This document shows, in pieces, positions 35,342-44,346 of a DNA stretch of 64,000 nt. The position numbers were made by a program, and so were the translations under genes. Numbering within the stretch: the stretch's first letter is position 1; each line of letters begins with the position of its first letter. Under the pieces are notes generated by a model, which worked only from the letters and a program-made list of their open reading frames with translations, was not told the origin of the DNA and searched no databases. Source of the DNA: Streptomyces sp. 71268. Lineage in GTDB: Bacteria > Actinomycetota > Actinomycetes > Streptomycetales > Streptomycetaceae. Where the stretch lies: contig NZ_CP114200.1 in NCBI RefSeq assembly GCF_029392895.1, forward strand, positions 3,565,001 through 3,629,000. Reading direction: 5' to 3'.

Positions 35342-36232
35342 ATGACGCGGCACCACCCCATGACCCTCGTCCTGGGCGGCACCGGCAAGACCGGCAGCCG
35401 GCTCGTGAGCCGGCTGACGGCGCGCGATCTGCCGGTACGCATCGGCTCGCGCGCCGGCGGGCTGCCCTTCGACTGGGAGCGGCCAGCGACCTGGGGCCCG
35501 GCCCTGGACGGCGTGCACGCGGTGTACGTCTCGTACTACCCCGACCTGGCCGTGCCGGGCGCGGTCGAAGCGGTGGGCTCCTTCGCGGAGTTGGCGGTGG
35601 CCCGTGGCGTGCGGCGGCTCGTGCTGCTGTCGGGGCGCGGCGAGGACGAGGCCCTGGCCTGCGAGCGGGCGCTGGTGGTGGCGGCCGAATCAGGGGCAGC
35701 CGGATCGGGGACGGCCGAATCGGGGGCGGGGGCCGGTGCCGGGGCTGACTGGACGGTGTTGCGGTGTAGTTGGTTCAGCCAGAACTTCAGCGAGGGTTAC
35801 CTGCTCGGACCGGTGCTGGCCGGCGAGGTGGCGTTGCCGGCGGGCCCGGTGGGCGAGCCGTTCCTCGACGCGGACGACATCGCCGACGTGACCGCCACGG
35901 TGCTGACCGAGGACGGGCACGCGGGCCGGGTCTACGAGCTGACCGGGCCCCGGCTGCTCACCTTCGCCGAGGCCACGGCCACCATCGCCGAGGCCACCGG
36001 CCGACCCGTCCGCTACGCCCGGATCGGCCCGGAGGAGTTCGCTGCCGGGCTCGCCGCCGAACAGGTGCCGGCCGACGTGGTCGCGTTCCTGGGCTACCTC
36101 TTCGGCACGGTCCTCGACGGCCGCAACGCCAGCGTCACCGACGACGTGCGACGCGTCCTGGGCCGCCCCGCCCGTGACTTCGCCGACTTCGCCCGGGCCA
36201 CGGCGGCCTCGGGCGCCTGGATCGGGGAGTGA
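35342..36232 (+). CDS. NmrA-like NAD(P)-binding protein
   Basis: 296-residue atypical short-chain dehydrogenase. It begins MTLVLGGTGKTGSRLVSRL, the Rossmann GGTGKTG motif with NmrA-type spacing; VRRLVLLSGRGED and WTVLRCSWFSQNFSEGYL are further family segments. A run of Ala/Gly/Ser/Glu (about 112-130) interrupts the fold and may be a loop expansion. Such proteins act as NAD(P)H or quinone oxidoreductases or redox sensors. The ATG at 35342 has GGGGAG upstream. It is divergent from LysR and 6 bp upstream of a DUF1772 gene, so all three probably form one regulated unit. Confidence 0.87.
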   Translation: MTRHHPMTLVLGGTGKTGSRLVSRLTARDLPVRIGSRAGGLPFDWERPATWGPALDGVHAVYVSYYPDLAVPGAVEAVGSFAELAVARGVRRLVLLSGRGEDEALACERALVVAAESGAAGSGTAESGAGAGAGADWTVLRCSWFSQNFSEGYLLGPVLAGEVALPAGPVGEPFLDADDIADVTATVLTEDGHAGRVYELTGPRLLTFAEATATIAEATGRPVRYARIGPEEFAAGLAAEQVPADVVAFLGYLFGTVLDGRNASVTDDVRRVLGRPARDFADFARATAASGAWIGE

Positions 36233-36238
36233 CCCGCG

Positions 36239-36961
36239 ATGCAACTCAAGACCCTGCACACCGTCGCGCTGCTCGCGGCGACCCTCACCACCGGTCTGAT
36301 GGCCGGCCTGTTCGCCGCCTTCTCGTACGCGGTCATGCCCGGCCTCGGCGGGTCGAGCGACCGCACCTTCGTGGAGGGGATGCAGAAGATCAACGCGTCC
36401 ATCCTCAACGGCTGGTTCATGTTCTGCTTCCTGGGTGGCGTCGCGTTCACGGCCCTCGCCCTGGCGCTGAGCCTGCGCTCGGGCGCCGACCGCGCGGCGC
36501 TGCCGTGGATCATCGCCGGACTCGTGCTCTACCTGGTCATGTTCGTGATCACCAGTGGCGTGAACGTGCCCCTCAACGACCAGTTGGCCAAGGCGGGTGA
36601 TCCGGCCCGGATCACCGACCTGGCCGCCGTCCGCCGGGACTTCGAGGCCCGCTGGGTCACCTGGAACACCGTGCGCGCCGTCGCCAACATCGCCGCCTTC
36701 GCCGTCCTGGCCTGGGCCCTCGTCCTGCACGGCCGCGCCACGGCGTCGTCAACGGGGGCGGCTGAGCCCGGGGCTGGGGGTGGGGCTTCGGTTACGGCTG
36801 CGGCTCGGGCCGACGTGTCCGGGCCGGGAGCCGTCTCGTACGGGTCGAGAGTGGTTGCGTACGGGCCTGGGTCGGACGCGCACGGAGGGGGAACGGTCGC
36901 GTACCGGTCGGGAGCGGTCGCGTACGGGAGGGGTACGGGCGGGGCGTCGGCGCCGTCATGA
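36239..36961 (+). CDS. DUF1772 / anthrone-oxygenase-like membrane protein
   Basis: 240 residues with four membrane helices in the first 165: about 7-30, 58-80, 88-106 and 140-160. VNVPLNDQLAKAG and the following RRDFEARWVTWNTVRA are the conserved DUF1772 segments. The C-terminal 75 residues are a Gly/Ala/Tyr/Val low-complexity tail with repeated VAYG/VSYG units, absent from most homologues. It lies 6 bp after the NmrA-like gene. Its last six bases overlap the end of the convergent SARP gene. Confidence 0.85.
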   Translation: MQLKTLHTVALLAATLTTGLMAGLFAAFSYAVMPGLGGSSDRTFVEGMQKINASILNGWFMFCFLGGVAFTALALALSLRSGADRAALPWIIAGLVLYLVMFVITSGVNVPLNDQLAKAGDPARITDLAAVRRDFEARWVTWNTVRAVANIAAFAVLAWALVLHGRATASSTGAAEPGAGGGASVTAAARADVSGPGAVSYGSRVVAYGPGSDAHGGGTVAYRSGAVAYGRGTGGASAPS

Positions 36962-39241
36962 GTTCGTGGGTTCCGCGAGGGCGGCATCCAGGGCGGCGAG
37001 GTGGCGGGCGACCGGGCCGAGGGTGAGCAACCCGCTGCCGGCTCCCGCCAACTCGCCTGCGGCGGGCAGGAGTCGTGTACGGGCGAGGCGCATGACGGCC
37101 CGGTCGCCGACGCCGATGGCGGCCCGACCGACGAGGCACCACATGGCCTCGTACAGCAGGTCGTGGGGTGGTGGCGGGGCCGCGCGGAGCGCCGTCGCCG
37201 CCTCCGCGCGCCGGCCGCCGGCGAGCAGGAGCAGCGGGCGGACCCACGGCGCGTAGGGGCCCCAGTCGGTGTCCCGATCGACGCTCCGGTCGGCGCCTTG
37301 GCCAGCGGCCGGATCGGCGGGCGGCGGCGCGGCGCCCGGGGCCTCCTCGGCGCCCTGGTCCTCGCGGGTCAGCCGCAGGCACAGCAGCGCCAGCGGCAAC
37401 AGGCCGCGCTCCAGGCCCGGCATGCCGGCGCCGTCCAGGCGTGCGGCGGCGGCCCGGTAGGCCGCCTCGGCGTCGGGCCCCGTGGGCTGGCCGGTCGCGG
37501 CGAGGCGGAGCGCGCGGTACCACTGCGTGAACACGCCCACCAGCGGTAGTTCGTGCCGCTCGGCCAGGTCGTCCACGGCGGCCGCGTGCCGGTCGGCGGT
37601 GGTGAAGTCGGCGAGCGCGCAGCGGGCCTGGACGCGGACGAGGTGGCCGAGCACCTCGTAGGTGACCAGGCCGTGCCGGGCGGACAGGGCGACGAGTTCC
37701 GCGCCGATCGCGTCCCGGTCCGGGGCCAGGCCCGCGCGCTCGAAGCACTGCATGAACCGCCCGCCCAGCGCGAACGCGAGCAGCGCCGGGTCGTCCAGAC
37801 TGCGGGCGATCTCCTCCGCCTCGCGGGCGGCGCGCGTCGCGCGCGGGGCCGGGGGCCGCGAGGCGGGGGCTGCAGGCACTGGAGAGCCGGTCGCCGCGAG
37901 GGTTGCCAGGTCGGCGGCCTCCGGCGGGTCGGTCGGGGACCGGGTACCGCGGGTCTCCAGGGCGATGGTGGCCAGCAGGCGGGCCCGGGCCGCCGCGTGG
38001 CCGGGGGCGGGGAGGGCGGCCAGGGTGCGTTCGGCCGCGGCGACGATGCGCGCCGCCTGCTCCGGGTCGTCCGCGCGGGTCCAGATCGCCGGTACGTCGT
38101 ACGCGCCGATCACCCGCGCGGTCAGCTCCGGATCCCCCAGCTCCTCCGCCGCCGCGACGGCCGCCACCCGGTGCGCGCGGGCCGCCTCCAGCCCCTCACC
38201 TCCGGTCAGCGCGAGGCTGCGGAGCAGGCCCACCGTCGATTCGAGCCGGGCCCGCGCCCCGGCGGAGACGGCCCGGTCGTAGTCGGCGGCGGCCCGCGCC
38301 CACACCCGGGCCGCGGCGCCGGCGGGGTCGGGGGCGTCGGGGTCGGGGGCCTCGGGGTCGGGGGCGTCGAGGCCGGCGGCTGGCCGCACCTCGGCGGCCG
38401 GGGCCGCGCCCGACGGACGCTCCGCGTCCGGGCCGGAGGCGTCCAGACCAGCGGCGTTCATGGGGGTAGCGTCCGAGTGGGGAACGTCCAGGTGGGCCGC
38501 CTGGTCGAGCACGTCCGCCTCCAGTTGGCGCAGGCCAGGGCCCGGGTCCACGCCGAGCTGCTCGACCAGCAGCGCGCGGGCCCGGCGCAGCACGGCGAGC
38601 GCGTCGCCCTGCCGGCCCGTGCGGTAGAGCGCGAGGGCGAGCAGCCGCCAGGCGTCCTCGCGCCACGGGTGCTCGGTCACGTGCGCGTCCAGGTCCGGCA
38701 CCGCCTCCGCGGCCAGCCCGAGCGCCAGCCGCGCCCCGGCCCGCCGCTCGACGGCGTGTAGCCGCAGCTCCGCCAGCCTGGCCCGTTCGGCGCGGGCCCA
38801 CGGCGCCTCGGCGAAATCGGCGTACCCGGGCCCGCGCCACCACCCGAGCGCCTCGTCGAGCCGTACGAGCGCGTCGGCCGGCGGCAGCGTGGTCGCCGCC
38901 GTCACCGCCCGCTCGAAGCGCCACGCGTCCACCGCGTCGGGCTCGGCGCGCAGCGCGTACCCCGGGCCCTCGGTGACCAGCAGCCGGGCCGGCGCGCGCG
39001 GCGGGCGCTCCGGTTCCAGCGCGCGCCGGAGGGCGGCGACGAAGGTGCGTACGGCGCTCACGGCGCCCGCCGGCGGCTCCTCCCACAGGTCGTCGACGAG
39101 GTGGCCGACCGGTACGACGCGACGCCGGGCGACGATCAGCCGGGCCAGCACCGCGCGGTGCCGTGGGCCCTTCAGCGCGATCGGCTCCCCGGTCTCGTCC
39201 CAGGCCGACACCGGCCCCAGCACCCCGAACACCGCCCGCAC
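36956..39241 (-). CDS. SARP-type regulator (OmpR-like DNA-binding domain + BTAD + TPR-like C-terminus)
   Basis: About 761 residues. Residues 1-95 form the winged-helix DNA-binding domain (FGVLGPVSAWDETGEPIAL, VPVGHLVDDLWEEPPAGAVS, VRTFVAALRRAL). A BTAD follows to ~245 (WWRGPGYADFAEAPWARAERARL, RTGRQGDALAVLRRARALL). An Asp/Pro repeat linker (PDPEAPDPDAPDPAG) separates it from a long helical C-terminal half. No Walker A is present, so this is not an AfsR-type STAND protein. The start is taken at the GTG at 39241 (VRAVFGVLG), 8 bp after GGAGAGG. Streptomyces SARPs often activate secondary-metabolite genes; no such cluster is visible adjacent. Confidence 0.85.
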   Translation of the reverse strand: MRAVFGVLGPVSAWDETGEPIALKGPRHRAVLARLIVARRRVVPVGHLVDDLWEEPPAGAVSAVRTFVAALRRALEPERPPRAPARLLVTEGPGYALRAEPDAVDAWRFERAVTAATTLPPADALVRLDEALGWWRGPGYADFAEAPWARAERARLAELRLHAVERRAGARLALGLAAEAVPDLDAHVTEHPWREDAWRLLALALYRTGRQGDALAVLRRARALLVEQLGVDPGPGLRQLEADVLDQAAHLDVPHSDATPMNAAGLDASGPDAERPSGAAPAAEVRPAAGLDAPDPEAPDPDAPDPAGAAARVWARAAADYDRAVSAGARARLESTVGLLRSLALTGGEGLEAARAHRVAAVAAAEELGDPELTARVIGAYDVPAIWTRADDPEQAARIVAAAERTLAALPAPGHAAARARLLATIALETRGTRSPTDPPEAADLATLAATGSPVPAAPASRPPAPRATRAAREAEEIARSLDDPALLAFALGGRFMQCFERAGLAPDRDAIGAELVALSARHGLVTYEVLGHLVRVQARCALADFTTADRHAAAVDDLAERHELPLVGVFTQWYRALRLAATGQPTGPDAEAAYRAAAARLDGAGMPGLERGLLPLALLCLRLTREDQGAEEAPGAAPPPADPAAGQGADRSVDRDTDWGPYAPWVRPLLLLAGGRRAEAATALRAAPPPPHDLLYEAMWCLVGRAAIGVGDRAVMRLARTRLLPAAGELAGAGSGLLTLGPVARHLAALDAALAEPTNS

Positions 39242-39255
39242 CCGCACCGCCTCTC

Positions 39256-39344
39256 CGTACCGCCAGCCTCTCCGTACCGCCGTCCGCTCATCGCGTACCG
39301 CCAGCCGCCCATCGCGTACCGCCGTCCGCACACCACGTACCGGG
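39256..39344. repeat. Phased direct repeats upstream of the SARP gene
   Basis: CGTACCGCC occurs at 39256, 39273, 39294 and 39315, with a variant CGTACCGGG at 39336; the last four steps are 21 bp except the first (17 bp). The 313 bases between the SARP start and the dehalogenase ATG hold this array and nothing else recognisable. SARPs bind direct heptamer repeats spaced by whole helical turns, so autoregulation is possible. The array could also be a coding repeat if translation starts upstream (heptads AVRDGRL, AVRDERT, AVRRGWR). Confidence 0.6.
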
Positions 39345-39554
39345 TCCGCGCCCGCCGCCACCGCGCGCCCGCCACGGGGTCGAACGGCGCCGGCCCCCGC
39401 CCACACGCCGCACTCCTCGCCACCGTATAGCGCGCTCATCCATCGCTCATCCGCGCCCAGCAGGCTGGGAACGTACCCGCCCACGGCGCGCGGCGGCGGC
39501 CCGGCCGCCCCGTACCGCCCGCCCGGGCTCCCGACCCGACCCAGGACGTGCGCC

Positions 39555-40439
39555 ATGCCGCTCTCCCGCCTCCCCCACTTCGCCTACCAGCGCGTTCGCG
39601 TCGCCGACGGCGTCTCGCTGAACGCGGCGGTCGCCGGTTCCGGCAGCCCGATCGTGCTGCTGCACGGCTTCCCGCAGACCCACCTCATGTGGCGGCACGT
39701 GGCCGCCGACCTGGCCGCCGATCACACCGTGATCTGCCCCGACCTGCGCGGCTACGGGGCCAGCGACAAGCCGGCCGAGGACGGCGACCCGCTCACGTAC
39801 GCCAAGCGCACCATGGCCGCGGACGTCGTCGCCCTGGCCCGCGCGCTCGGACACGAGCGGTTCGCGCTGGCCGGGCACGACCGGGGCGCGCTCGTCGCCT
39901 TCCGCGCCGGCCTCGACCACCCGTCCGCCGTCACCCACCTGGCCTGCCTCGACGTGCTGCCCACCCTGGACATGTGGGACGTCATGCACGGCACCAGCGC
40001 GGCCGTCGGCTACCACCTGTACCTGATGGCCCAGCCGCCCGGCCTGCCCGAGCGGATGATCAGCGCCAGCGCCGACGCGTTCTTCGGCTCGTTCCTGGAC
40101 GCCTGGGCCAACGACCCGCGCGCCATCCCCGCCGACGTACGCGCCGCCTACCTGGACGCCTGCCGCAACGCCGTGCCCTCCATCGTGGCCGACTACCGCG
40201 CGTCGGCCGGCATCGACGTCGAGCACGACGAGGCCGACCGGGCCGCCGGCCACCAGTTCGCCATGCCCGTCACCGTCCTCCAGCAGGACTGGGGCGCCGC
40301 CCTCGGCTTCGACGCGGCGGCCCGCTGGCGCGCCTGGGCCCCCGACCTGCACCACGCCACCGTCTCGTGCGGCCACTTCATGGCCGAGGAGGCCCCGGAG
40401 ACGATCGCCACGGCCCTGCGCGACCTGCTGAAGCGGTAG
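39555..40439 (+). CDS. Alpha/beta hydrolase, haloacetate-dehalogenase-like
   Basis: 294 residues. IVLLHGFPQTHLMWRH carries the HG oxyanion region; LAGHDRGALVAFRAGLDHP has Asp in the nucleophile elbow (G-x-D-x-G), as in fluoroacetate/haloacetate dehalogenases and epoxide hydrolases rather than esterases. The catalytic His is likely in VSCGHFMAEEAPE. The cap domain includes YHLYLMAQPPGLPE. Dehalogenase-like is the best match, but an epoxide hydrolase cannot be excluded. The ATG at 39555 lies at the start of the conserved fold; the ribosome site AGGA is weak. Confidence 0.87.
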   Translation: MPLSRLPHFAYQRVRVADGVSLNAAVAGSGSPIVLLHGFPQTHLMWRHVAADLAADHTVICPDLRGYGASDKPAEDGDPLTYAKRTMAADVVALARALGHERFALAGHDRGALVAFRAGLDHPSAVTHLACLDVLPTLDMWDVMHGTSAAVGYHLYLMAQPPGLPERMISASADAFFGSFLDAWANDPRAIPADVRAAYLDACRNAVPSIVADYRASAGIDVEHDEADRAAGHQFAMPVTVLQQDWGAALGFDAAARWRAWAPDLHHATVSCGHFMAEEAPETIATALRDLLKR

Positions 40440-40504
40440 CCCCTCGCACCCCGCAGCCGAATTGAACGCCCGCCCCCCAACTCCCGTGCACAACAGGCCA
40501 CTTC

Positions 40505-40532
40505 TTGACGCAGCGCCACATGGGCGTAGCTT
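40505..40532 (+). promoter_or_regulatory. Vegetative-type promoter for the carboxylesterase gene
   Basis: TTGACG (40505-40510) and TAGCTT (40527-40532) with a 16-bp spacer, 60 bp before the ATG at 40592. A close match to HrdB-type promoters. Confidence 0.5.
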
Positions 40533-40591
40533 CGACCGGACGGATTCGCCGCCACCACCCGCACCGCGCTCCCCCGTCCCGAGGAGAGGTC

Positions 40592-42094
40592 ATGGCCGCC
40601 GTGGAACCGATCGTCCGCATCACCCAGGGCACCGTCCGGGGCCGGATCAGGGAGGGGGTGGCGGTCTTCACCGGCGTCCCGTACGCGGCGGGGCCGACCG
40701 GCGCGGCCCGGTTCACCCCGCCCGCGCCACCCACCTGGCGCGGCGAGTGGGACGCGCGCGAGCCCGGGCCGAGCGCCCCGCAGGTGGGCGAGCCGGGCCG
40801 GTCACCGCTCCAGGACCTGATGGGCGAGGGCTGGCTGCCCGGCGCCGAGTACCTGACGGCCAACGTCTGGACGCCGTCCCCCGAGCCCGGCGTGCGCCTG
40901 CCGGTCCTGGTCTACCTACACGGCGGCGCGTTCGTCGGCGGCCGTGCCACGGCCGGCCTGTACGACGGGACGTCGTTCGCCCGCGACGGCGTGGTGCTGG
41001 TCGGCCTCAACTACCGTGTGGGCGTGGCCGGTTACGCCCACCTGCCGGACGCGCCCGCCAACCGTGGCCTGCTCGACCAACTCGCCGGCCTGCACTGGGT
41101 ACGCGACAACGTGGCCGCCTTCGGCGGGGACCCGGACCAGGTCACCGTCTTCGGCGAGTCGTCGGGCGCGGCGAGCGTGTGCGCGCTGCTGGCCTTAGCC
41201 CCGCGCGGCCTGTTCCAGCGCGCGATCAGCGCCAGCGGCGGGGGCTCGCAGTCCCTCACCCCGGCCCAGGCGAGCGCGACGACCCGCGCCCTGGCCGACC
41301 ACCTCGGCGTGCCCCCGACGGCCGAGGCGTTCGCGTCGCTCCCCGACCGGGCCCTGGTGACCGCGCTGGCCCACGTCCTGGCCGAGCCTCCGGACCTGTC
41401 CGTCGCCGGCGTACGCGACCCGCTGATGGGCCTGACCCCGTTGGGCCTGGTCATCGACGGCGAGTCGGTACGCGGCCAACCGGAGGACGCGGTCCGCGCG
41501 GGCGCCGCGGCCGACGTGGCCCTGTTGCTCGGCAACACGGCCGACGAGCTGAACCTGTTCCAGCTCACGCGCGGCGCCCCACCCGTCGACGCGCGGTCGC
41601 TACCGCTCCTCGTCTCCCGCCTGCACCCGGACCCGGCGCGCGTCATCGCCGCGTACGAGGCCGCCGGGCGCGGTACGACGCCCGCCGAACTCCTCTCCGC
41701 CATCGGCACCGACTACATGTTCGCCGTCCCCACCGCCCGCCTGGCCGACGCCCACGCCCCGCACCCGGCGGGCACCTGGCGGTACGAGTTCACCTGGCGC
41801 TCCCCCGCCTTCGACGGCCTCCTCGGCGCCTGCCACGGCCTCGACCTCCCGTTCGCCTTCGCCAACCTGTCCCGCGTGGACCTCCACACCCTCGGCCTCG
41901 TCCCCGACACGGACGAACCCCGCGAGCTGGCCCGCCGCACCCACGCCGCCTGGGTCGCCTTCACCACCACCGGCGACCCCGGCTGGCCCCGCTACACCCC
42001 TGACCACCCGACGGTGCAACGTCTGGACGCCACCTGGCTGCCGACGGAGTCGGCGGACGGGGCGGAGCGGGGGGTGTGGGTGGGGGTGCGGTGA
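40592..42094 (+). CDS. Type-B carboxylesterase/lipase
   Basis: 500-residue alpha/beta hydrolase. Signature features are GRIREGVAVFTGVPYA at the N-terminus, LVYLHGGAFVGGRA (oxyanion hole), LNYRVGVAGYA, and VTVFGESSGAASV with the nucleophile Ser; CHGLDLPFAF supplies the catalytic His. Length and domain order match the family. It hydrolyses carboxylic esters, with no substrate indicated. The ATG is 4 bp after GAGGAGAGG. It is the last gene before the first CRISPR array; the 202 bases between are G/T-rich simple sequence. Confidence 0.92.
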   Translation: MAAVEPIVRITQGTVRGRIREGVAVFTGVPYAAGPTGAARFTPPAPPTWRGEWDAREPGPSAPQVGEPGRSPLQDLMGEGWLPGAEYLTANVWTPSPEPGVRLPVLVYLHGGAFVGGRATAGLYDGTSFARDGVVLVGLNYRVGVAGYAHLPDAPANRGLLDQLAGLHWVRDNVAAFGGDPDQVTVFGESSGAASVCALLALAPRGLFQRAISASGGGSQSLTPAQASATTRALADHLGVPPTAEAFASLPDRALVTALAHVLAEPPDLSVAGVRDPLMGLTPLGLVIDGESVRGQPEDAVRAGAAADVALLLGNTADELNLFQLTRGAPPVDARSLPLLVSRLHPDPARVIAAYEAAGRGTTPAELLSAIGTDYMFAVPTARLADAHAPHPAGTWRYEFTWRSPAFDGLLGACHGLDLPFAFANLSRVDLHTLGLVPDTDEPRELARRTHAAWVAFTTTGDPGWPRYTPDHPTVQRLDATWLPTESADGAERGVWVGVR

Positions 42095-42296
42095 GGTTGT
42101 GGGTGGGTGGGGGTTCGGTGGTCTTGGTGGGTTGGTGGGCTTGAGGTGTGGGGGTTGGCTTCGGGTGTGTGGGTGGGGGTTCGGCTGGGTGGGTGGCTGC
42201 GGGGACAGTGCGGCCTTGGGGGCGGCGGGGTGCCGTTGGGGGTCTTGACCTGGCGGAGGGTGTGCCTGTGGGTGGGCCCCGGCTTGCGGTACGAGC

Positions 42297-43057
42297 GGGG
42301 CCCGGCCCCGCTCGGCAGGGACATCGACGGGTTGCCGTTCTTGGCCTTGATCTCCTGGGGGCCGACCCCGCGAGGGCGGGGAGGGCTGCTTGCTCTCGTC
42401 CTGCGCCTGCTCAACAGCCGGACCAACCCCGCAGCGGCGGGGACGGGCCAAGCATCCCGGAGCTGACCGAGTAGCCGACGGGACCAACCCCGCGTGGCTG
42501 CGGGGACACCTCCAGGCCGAGCGCCAACTTGGCCTGCACCTCGGGGCCAACCCCGCAGGGCGGGGACACGCGCATGACGGCCCTGATCATCGGCGGCAGC
42601 GGCGGGCCAACCCCTGCGGGTGCGGGGACGAGCCGGACGAGGCCCAGTTCCTCCAGACCCGACAGGGGCCAACCCCGCAAGGCGGGGACGGAGCGTGCGG
42701 CGACGCCCTCGGCGTCCCTTACGAGGGACCAACCCCGCGAGGCGGGGACGGGCCGATGACGGGCGTACCTCGTGGTTGAGGTAGGGGCCAACCCCCGTGT
42801 GTGCGGGGACGAGTCCTTGCCGCCACGTGAGCAGACGTACTTGAAGGGGCCACACCCGCACACGCGGGGACGAGTCGACTGTCCAGCCCTCGCCATCAAG
42901 AGGCCCGGGGCCACCCCCGCACGCGCGGGGACGAGAAGAGGGCGACGCAAAACCACCTCTCCCACCTGGGGCCATCCCCGCATGCGCGGGGACGAGTCGG
43001 GGGTGAGCTCCTGGGCGTGGGGGTGGAGGGGGCCATCCCCGCACGCGCGGGGACGAG
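42297..43057 (-). CRISPR. CRISPR array 1, about 13 repeats, type I-E-like
   Basis: Repeats recur every 60-62 bp. The four leader-proximal copies (42846, 42907, 42968, 43029) are 29 bp: GGGGCC-A-x-CCCCGC then ACGCGCGGGGACGAG on the + strand, so the crRNA reads from the minus strand. Their spacers (42875-42906, 42936-42967, 42997-43028) are all 32 bp. Upstream copies at about 42785, 42725, 42665, 42604, 42543, 42480, 42420, 42357 and 42297 are progressively altered, several with a shorter stem (CCAACCCCGC-GGCGGGGAC). The leader is on the right side. Repeat form matches Streptomyces type I-E, but no cas genes are in the window. Confidence 0.93.
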
Positions 43058-43131
43058 AGCAATTGACCTGCGGGTTTACCGCGCCCGACCCCGGATTCTT
43101 GCAACTTCCGCGAACTCCGACCTATCACCCA
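43058..43131 (-). promoter_or_regulatory. CRISPR leader of array 1
   Basis: 74 bp immediately outside the first repeat, beginning AGCAATTGACCTGCGGGTTT on the + strand and containing GCAACTTCCGCGAACTCC and GACCTATCACCCA. Almost identical sequences flank arrays 2 and 3, so this is the conserved leader used for transcription and spacer insertion. Confidence 0.88.
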
Positions 43132-43208
43132 AGCTAGACAAGCGACTCACAGCACCCCCTCCACGATCCCGCCAGCGTCGCGCCAAAGGCCCGGCTGCCG
43201 ACCACACA

Positions 43209-43934
43209 TCACTCTGTCACGGGCAGGCACTCGGCGAGCAGGCCGACAACATCGCGCCAGGCCCGTTCCGCGTGCAGCGGGTGGTGGCTGACGCCAGGGC
43301 GCACCGCGTGGTCGACGTTCGGGTGGTGGAAGGCGTGCTCGGCGCCGCCGTAGACCACCAGGCGCCAATCGACGCCTGCGGCCTGCATCTCCGCAGTGAA
43401 CGCTTCCCGTTGCGCAGGCGGCATGATCGGGTCTTCCGACCCCACCCCGGCCCACACGGGGCATCGAATGTTCGCAGCCTCGCCCGGTCGTCCGGTGGTC
43501 ACCGCGTTGATCGTCCCGATCGCGCGCAGATCCACGCCGTCACGCCCGAGTTCCAACGCGATGGCGCCCCCGGTGCCGTACCCGATGGCGGCGATCCGAT
43601 CGGGGTCCGTACGCGGTTCGGCGCGCAGCACATCGAGCGCCGCGTAGCCGATGCCCCGCATCCGTTCGGTGTCGTCAAGCAGAGGCATGATGTACGCCAT
43701 CATTTCCTCGGGGTCGCTGAACCAACGCCCACCGTTGATGTCGAAGGCCAGCGCCACGTAACCAAGTTCGGCCAGCGCGTCGGCCCGTCGGCGCTGGACG
43801 TCGTTCAGCCCCGGCCCCTCGGGCCCGAGCAGAACCGCGGGCCGACGCCCAACGCCGGCCGGAATCGCGAGATGCCCCACCATCGTGAGGCCGTCGGCCG
43901 GGTACTCGACCGTGCGCGTTGTCATCGTCGTCAT
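43209..43934 (-). CDS. Dienelactone-hydrolase-family protein with altered nucleophile elbow
   Basis: 241-residue alpha/beta hydrolase. PAVLLGPEGPGLNDV, LGYVALAFDINGG and the C-terminal YGGAEHAFHHP (catalytic His) and VGSEDPIMPP (catalytic Asp region) match the family. The elbow reads IGYGTGGAIAL, where the Cys of the usual G-Y-C-x-G-G is Gly, so normal DLH catalysis is not expected. The ATG at 43934 is preferred; an in-frame ATG three codons later is possible. The gene sits between CRISPR arrays 1 and 2 and is transcribed in the same direction. Confidence 0.82.
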   Translation of the reverse strand: MTTMTTRTVEYPADGLTMVGHLAIPAGVGRRPAVLLGPEGPGLNDVQRRRADALAELGYVALAFDINGGRWFSDPEEMMAYIMPLLDDTERMRGIGYAALDVLRAEPRTDPDRIAAIGYGTGGAIALELGRDGVDLRAIGTINAVTTGRPGEAANIRCPVWAGVGSEDPIMPPAQREAFTAEMQAAGVDWRLVVYGGAEHAFHHPNVDHAVRPGVSHHPLHAERAWRDVVGLLAECLPVTE

Positions 43935-44077
43935 ACGTCTGGACGGTAATGACCACCGAGCCCAACCGGGCATGTGTTCACCGCCGGCGGAACCACGCCG
44001 TGTGGTTCTCAAGTGCGGCGACGGCGCGGGGGGTTCGCTGCGAAGCAGGGGTTGTGGGGCAGCGTTGACACCGCCCC

Positions 44078-44346
44078 AGCCCCAACCCCGCACGCGCGGG
44101 GACCAGAAGGCCCTGAACGTCATGCTGAACTCGGTGGTGGGACCATCCCCGCGCGCGGGGACCAGATGCGTCGCCGCAGGTCAGAAGCGATTTCTTCGGG
44201 ACCATCCCCGCGCGCGGGGGGACCAGCTCGGCGAGCTTCGCGGCGTGCGCGCTGCGCCGGGACCATCCCCGCGCGCGGGGGGACCAGGCGGAGCCGGAGG
44301 AGGATACTGCGGCATCAGGGGGACCATCCCCGCGCGCGGGGACCAG
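44078..44346 (-). CRISPR. CRISPR array 2, five repeats and four spacers
   Basis: Repeats at 44078-44106 (terminal, degenerate), 44139-44165, 44198-44226, 44259-44287 and 44320-44346. The common form is GGGACCATCCCCGCGCGCG followed by GGGACCAG or, in two copies, GGGGGACCAG, so repeats are 27 or 29 bp. All four spacers are exactly 32 bp. The leader lies to the right, so transcription is on the minus strand. No cas genes nearby. Confidence 0.93.

Noticed and set aside
42107..42780. Short + frames rich in Gly, Trp and Pro within the CRISPR array and the G/T-rich DNA before it
   Set aside because: They follow the 61-bp repeat period and simple sequence, not a protein.
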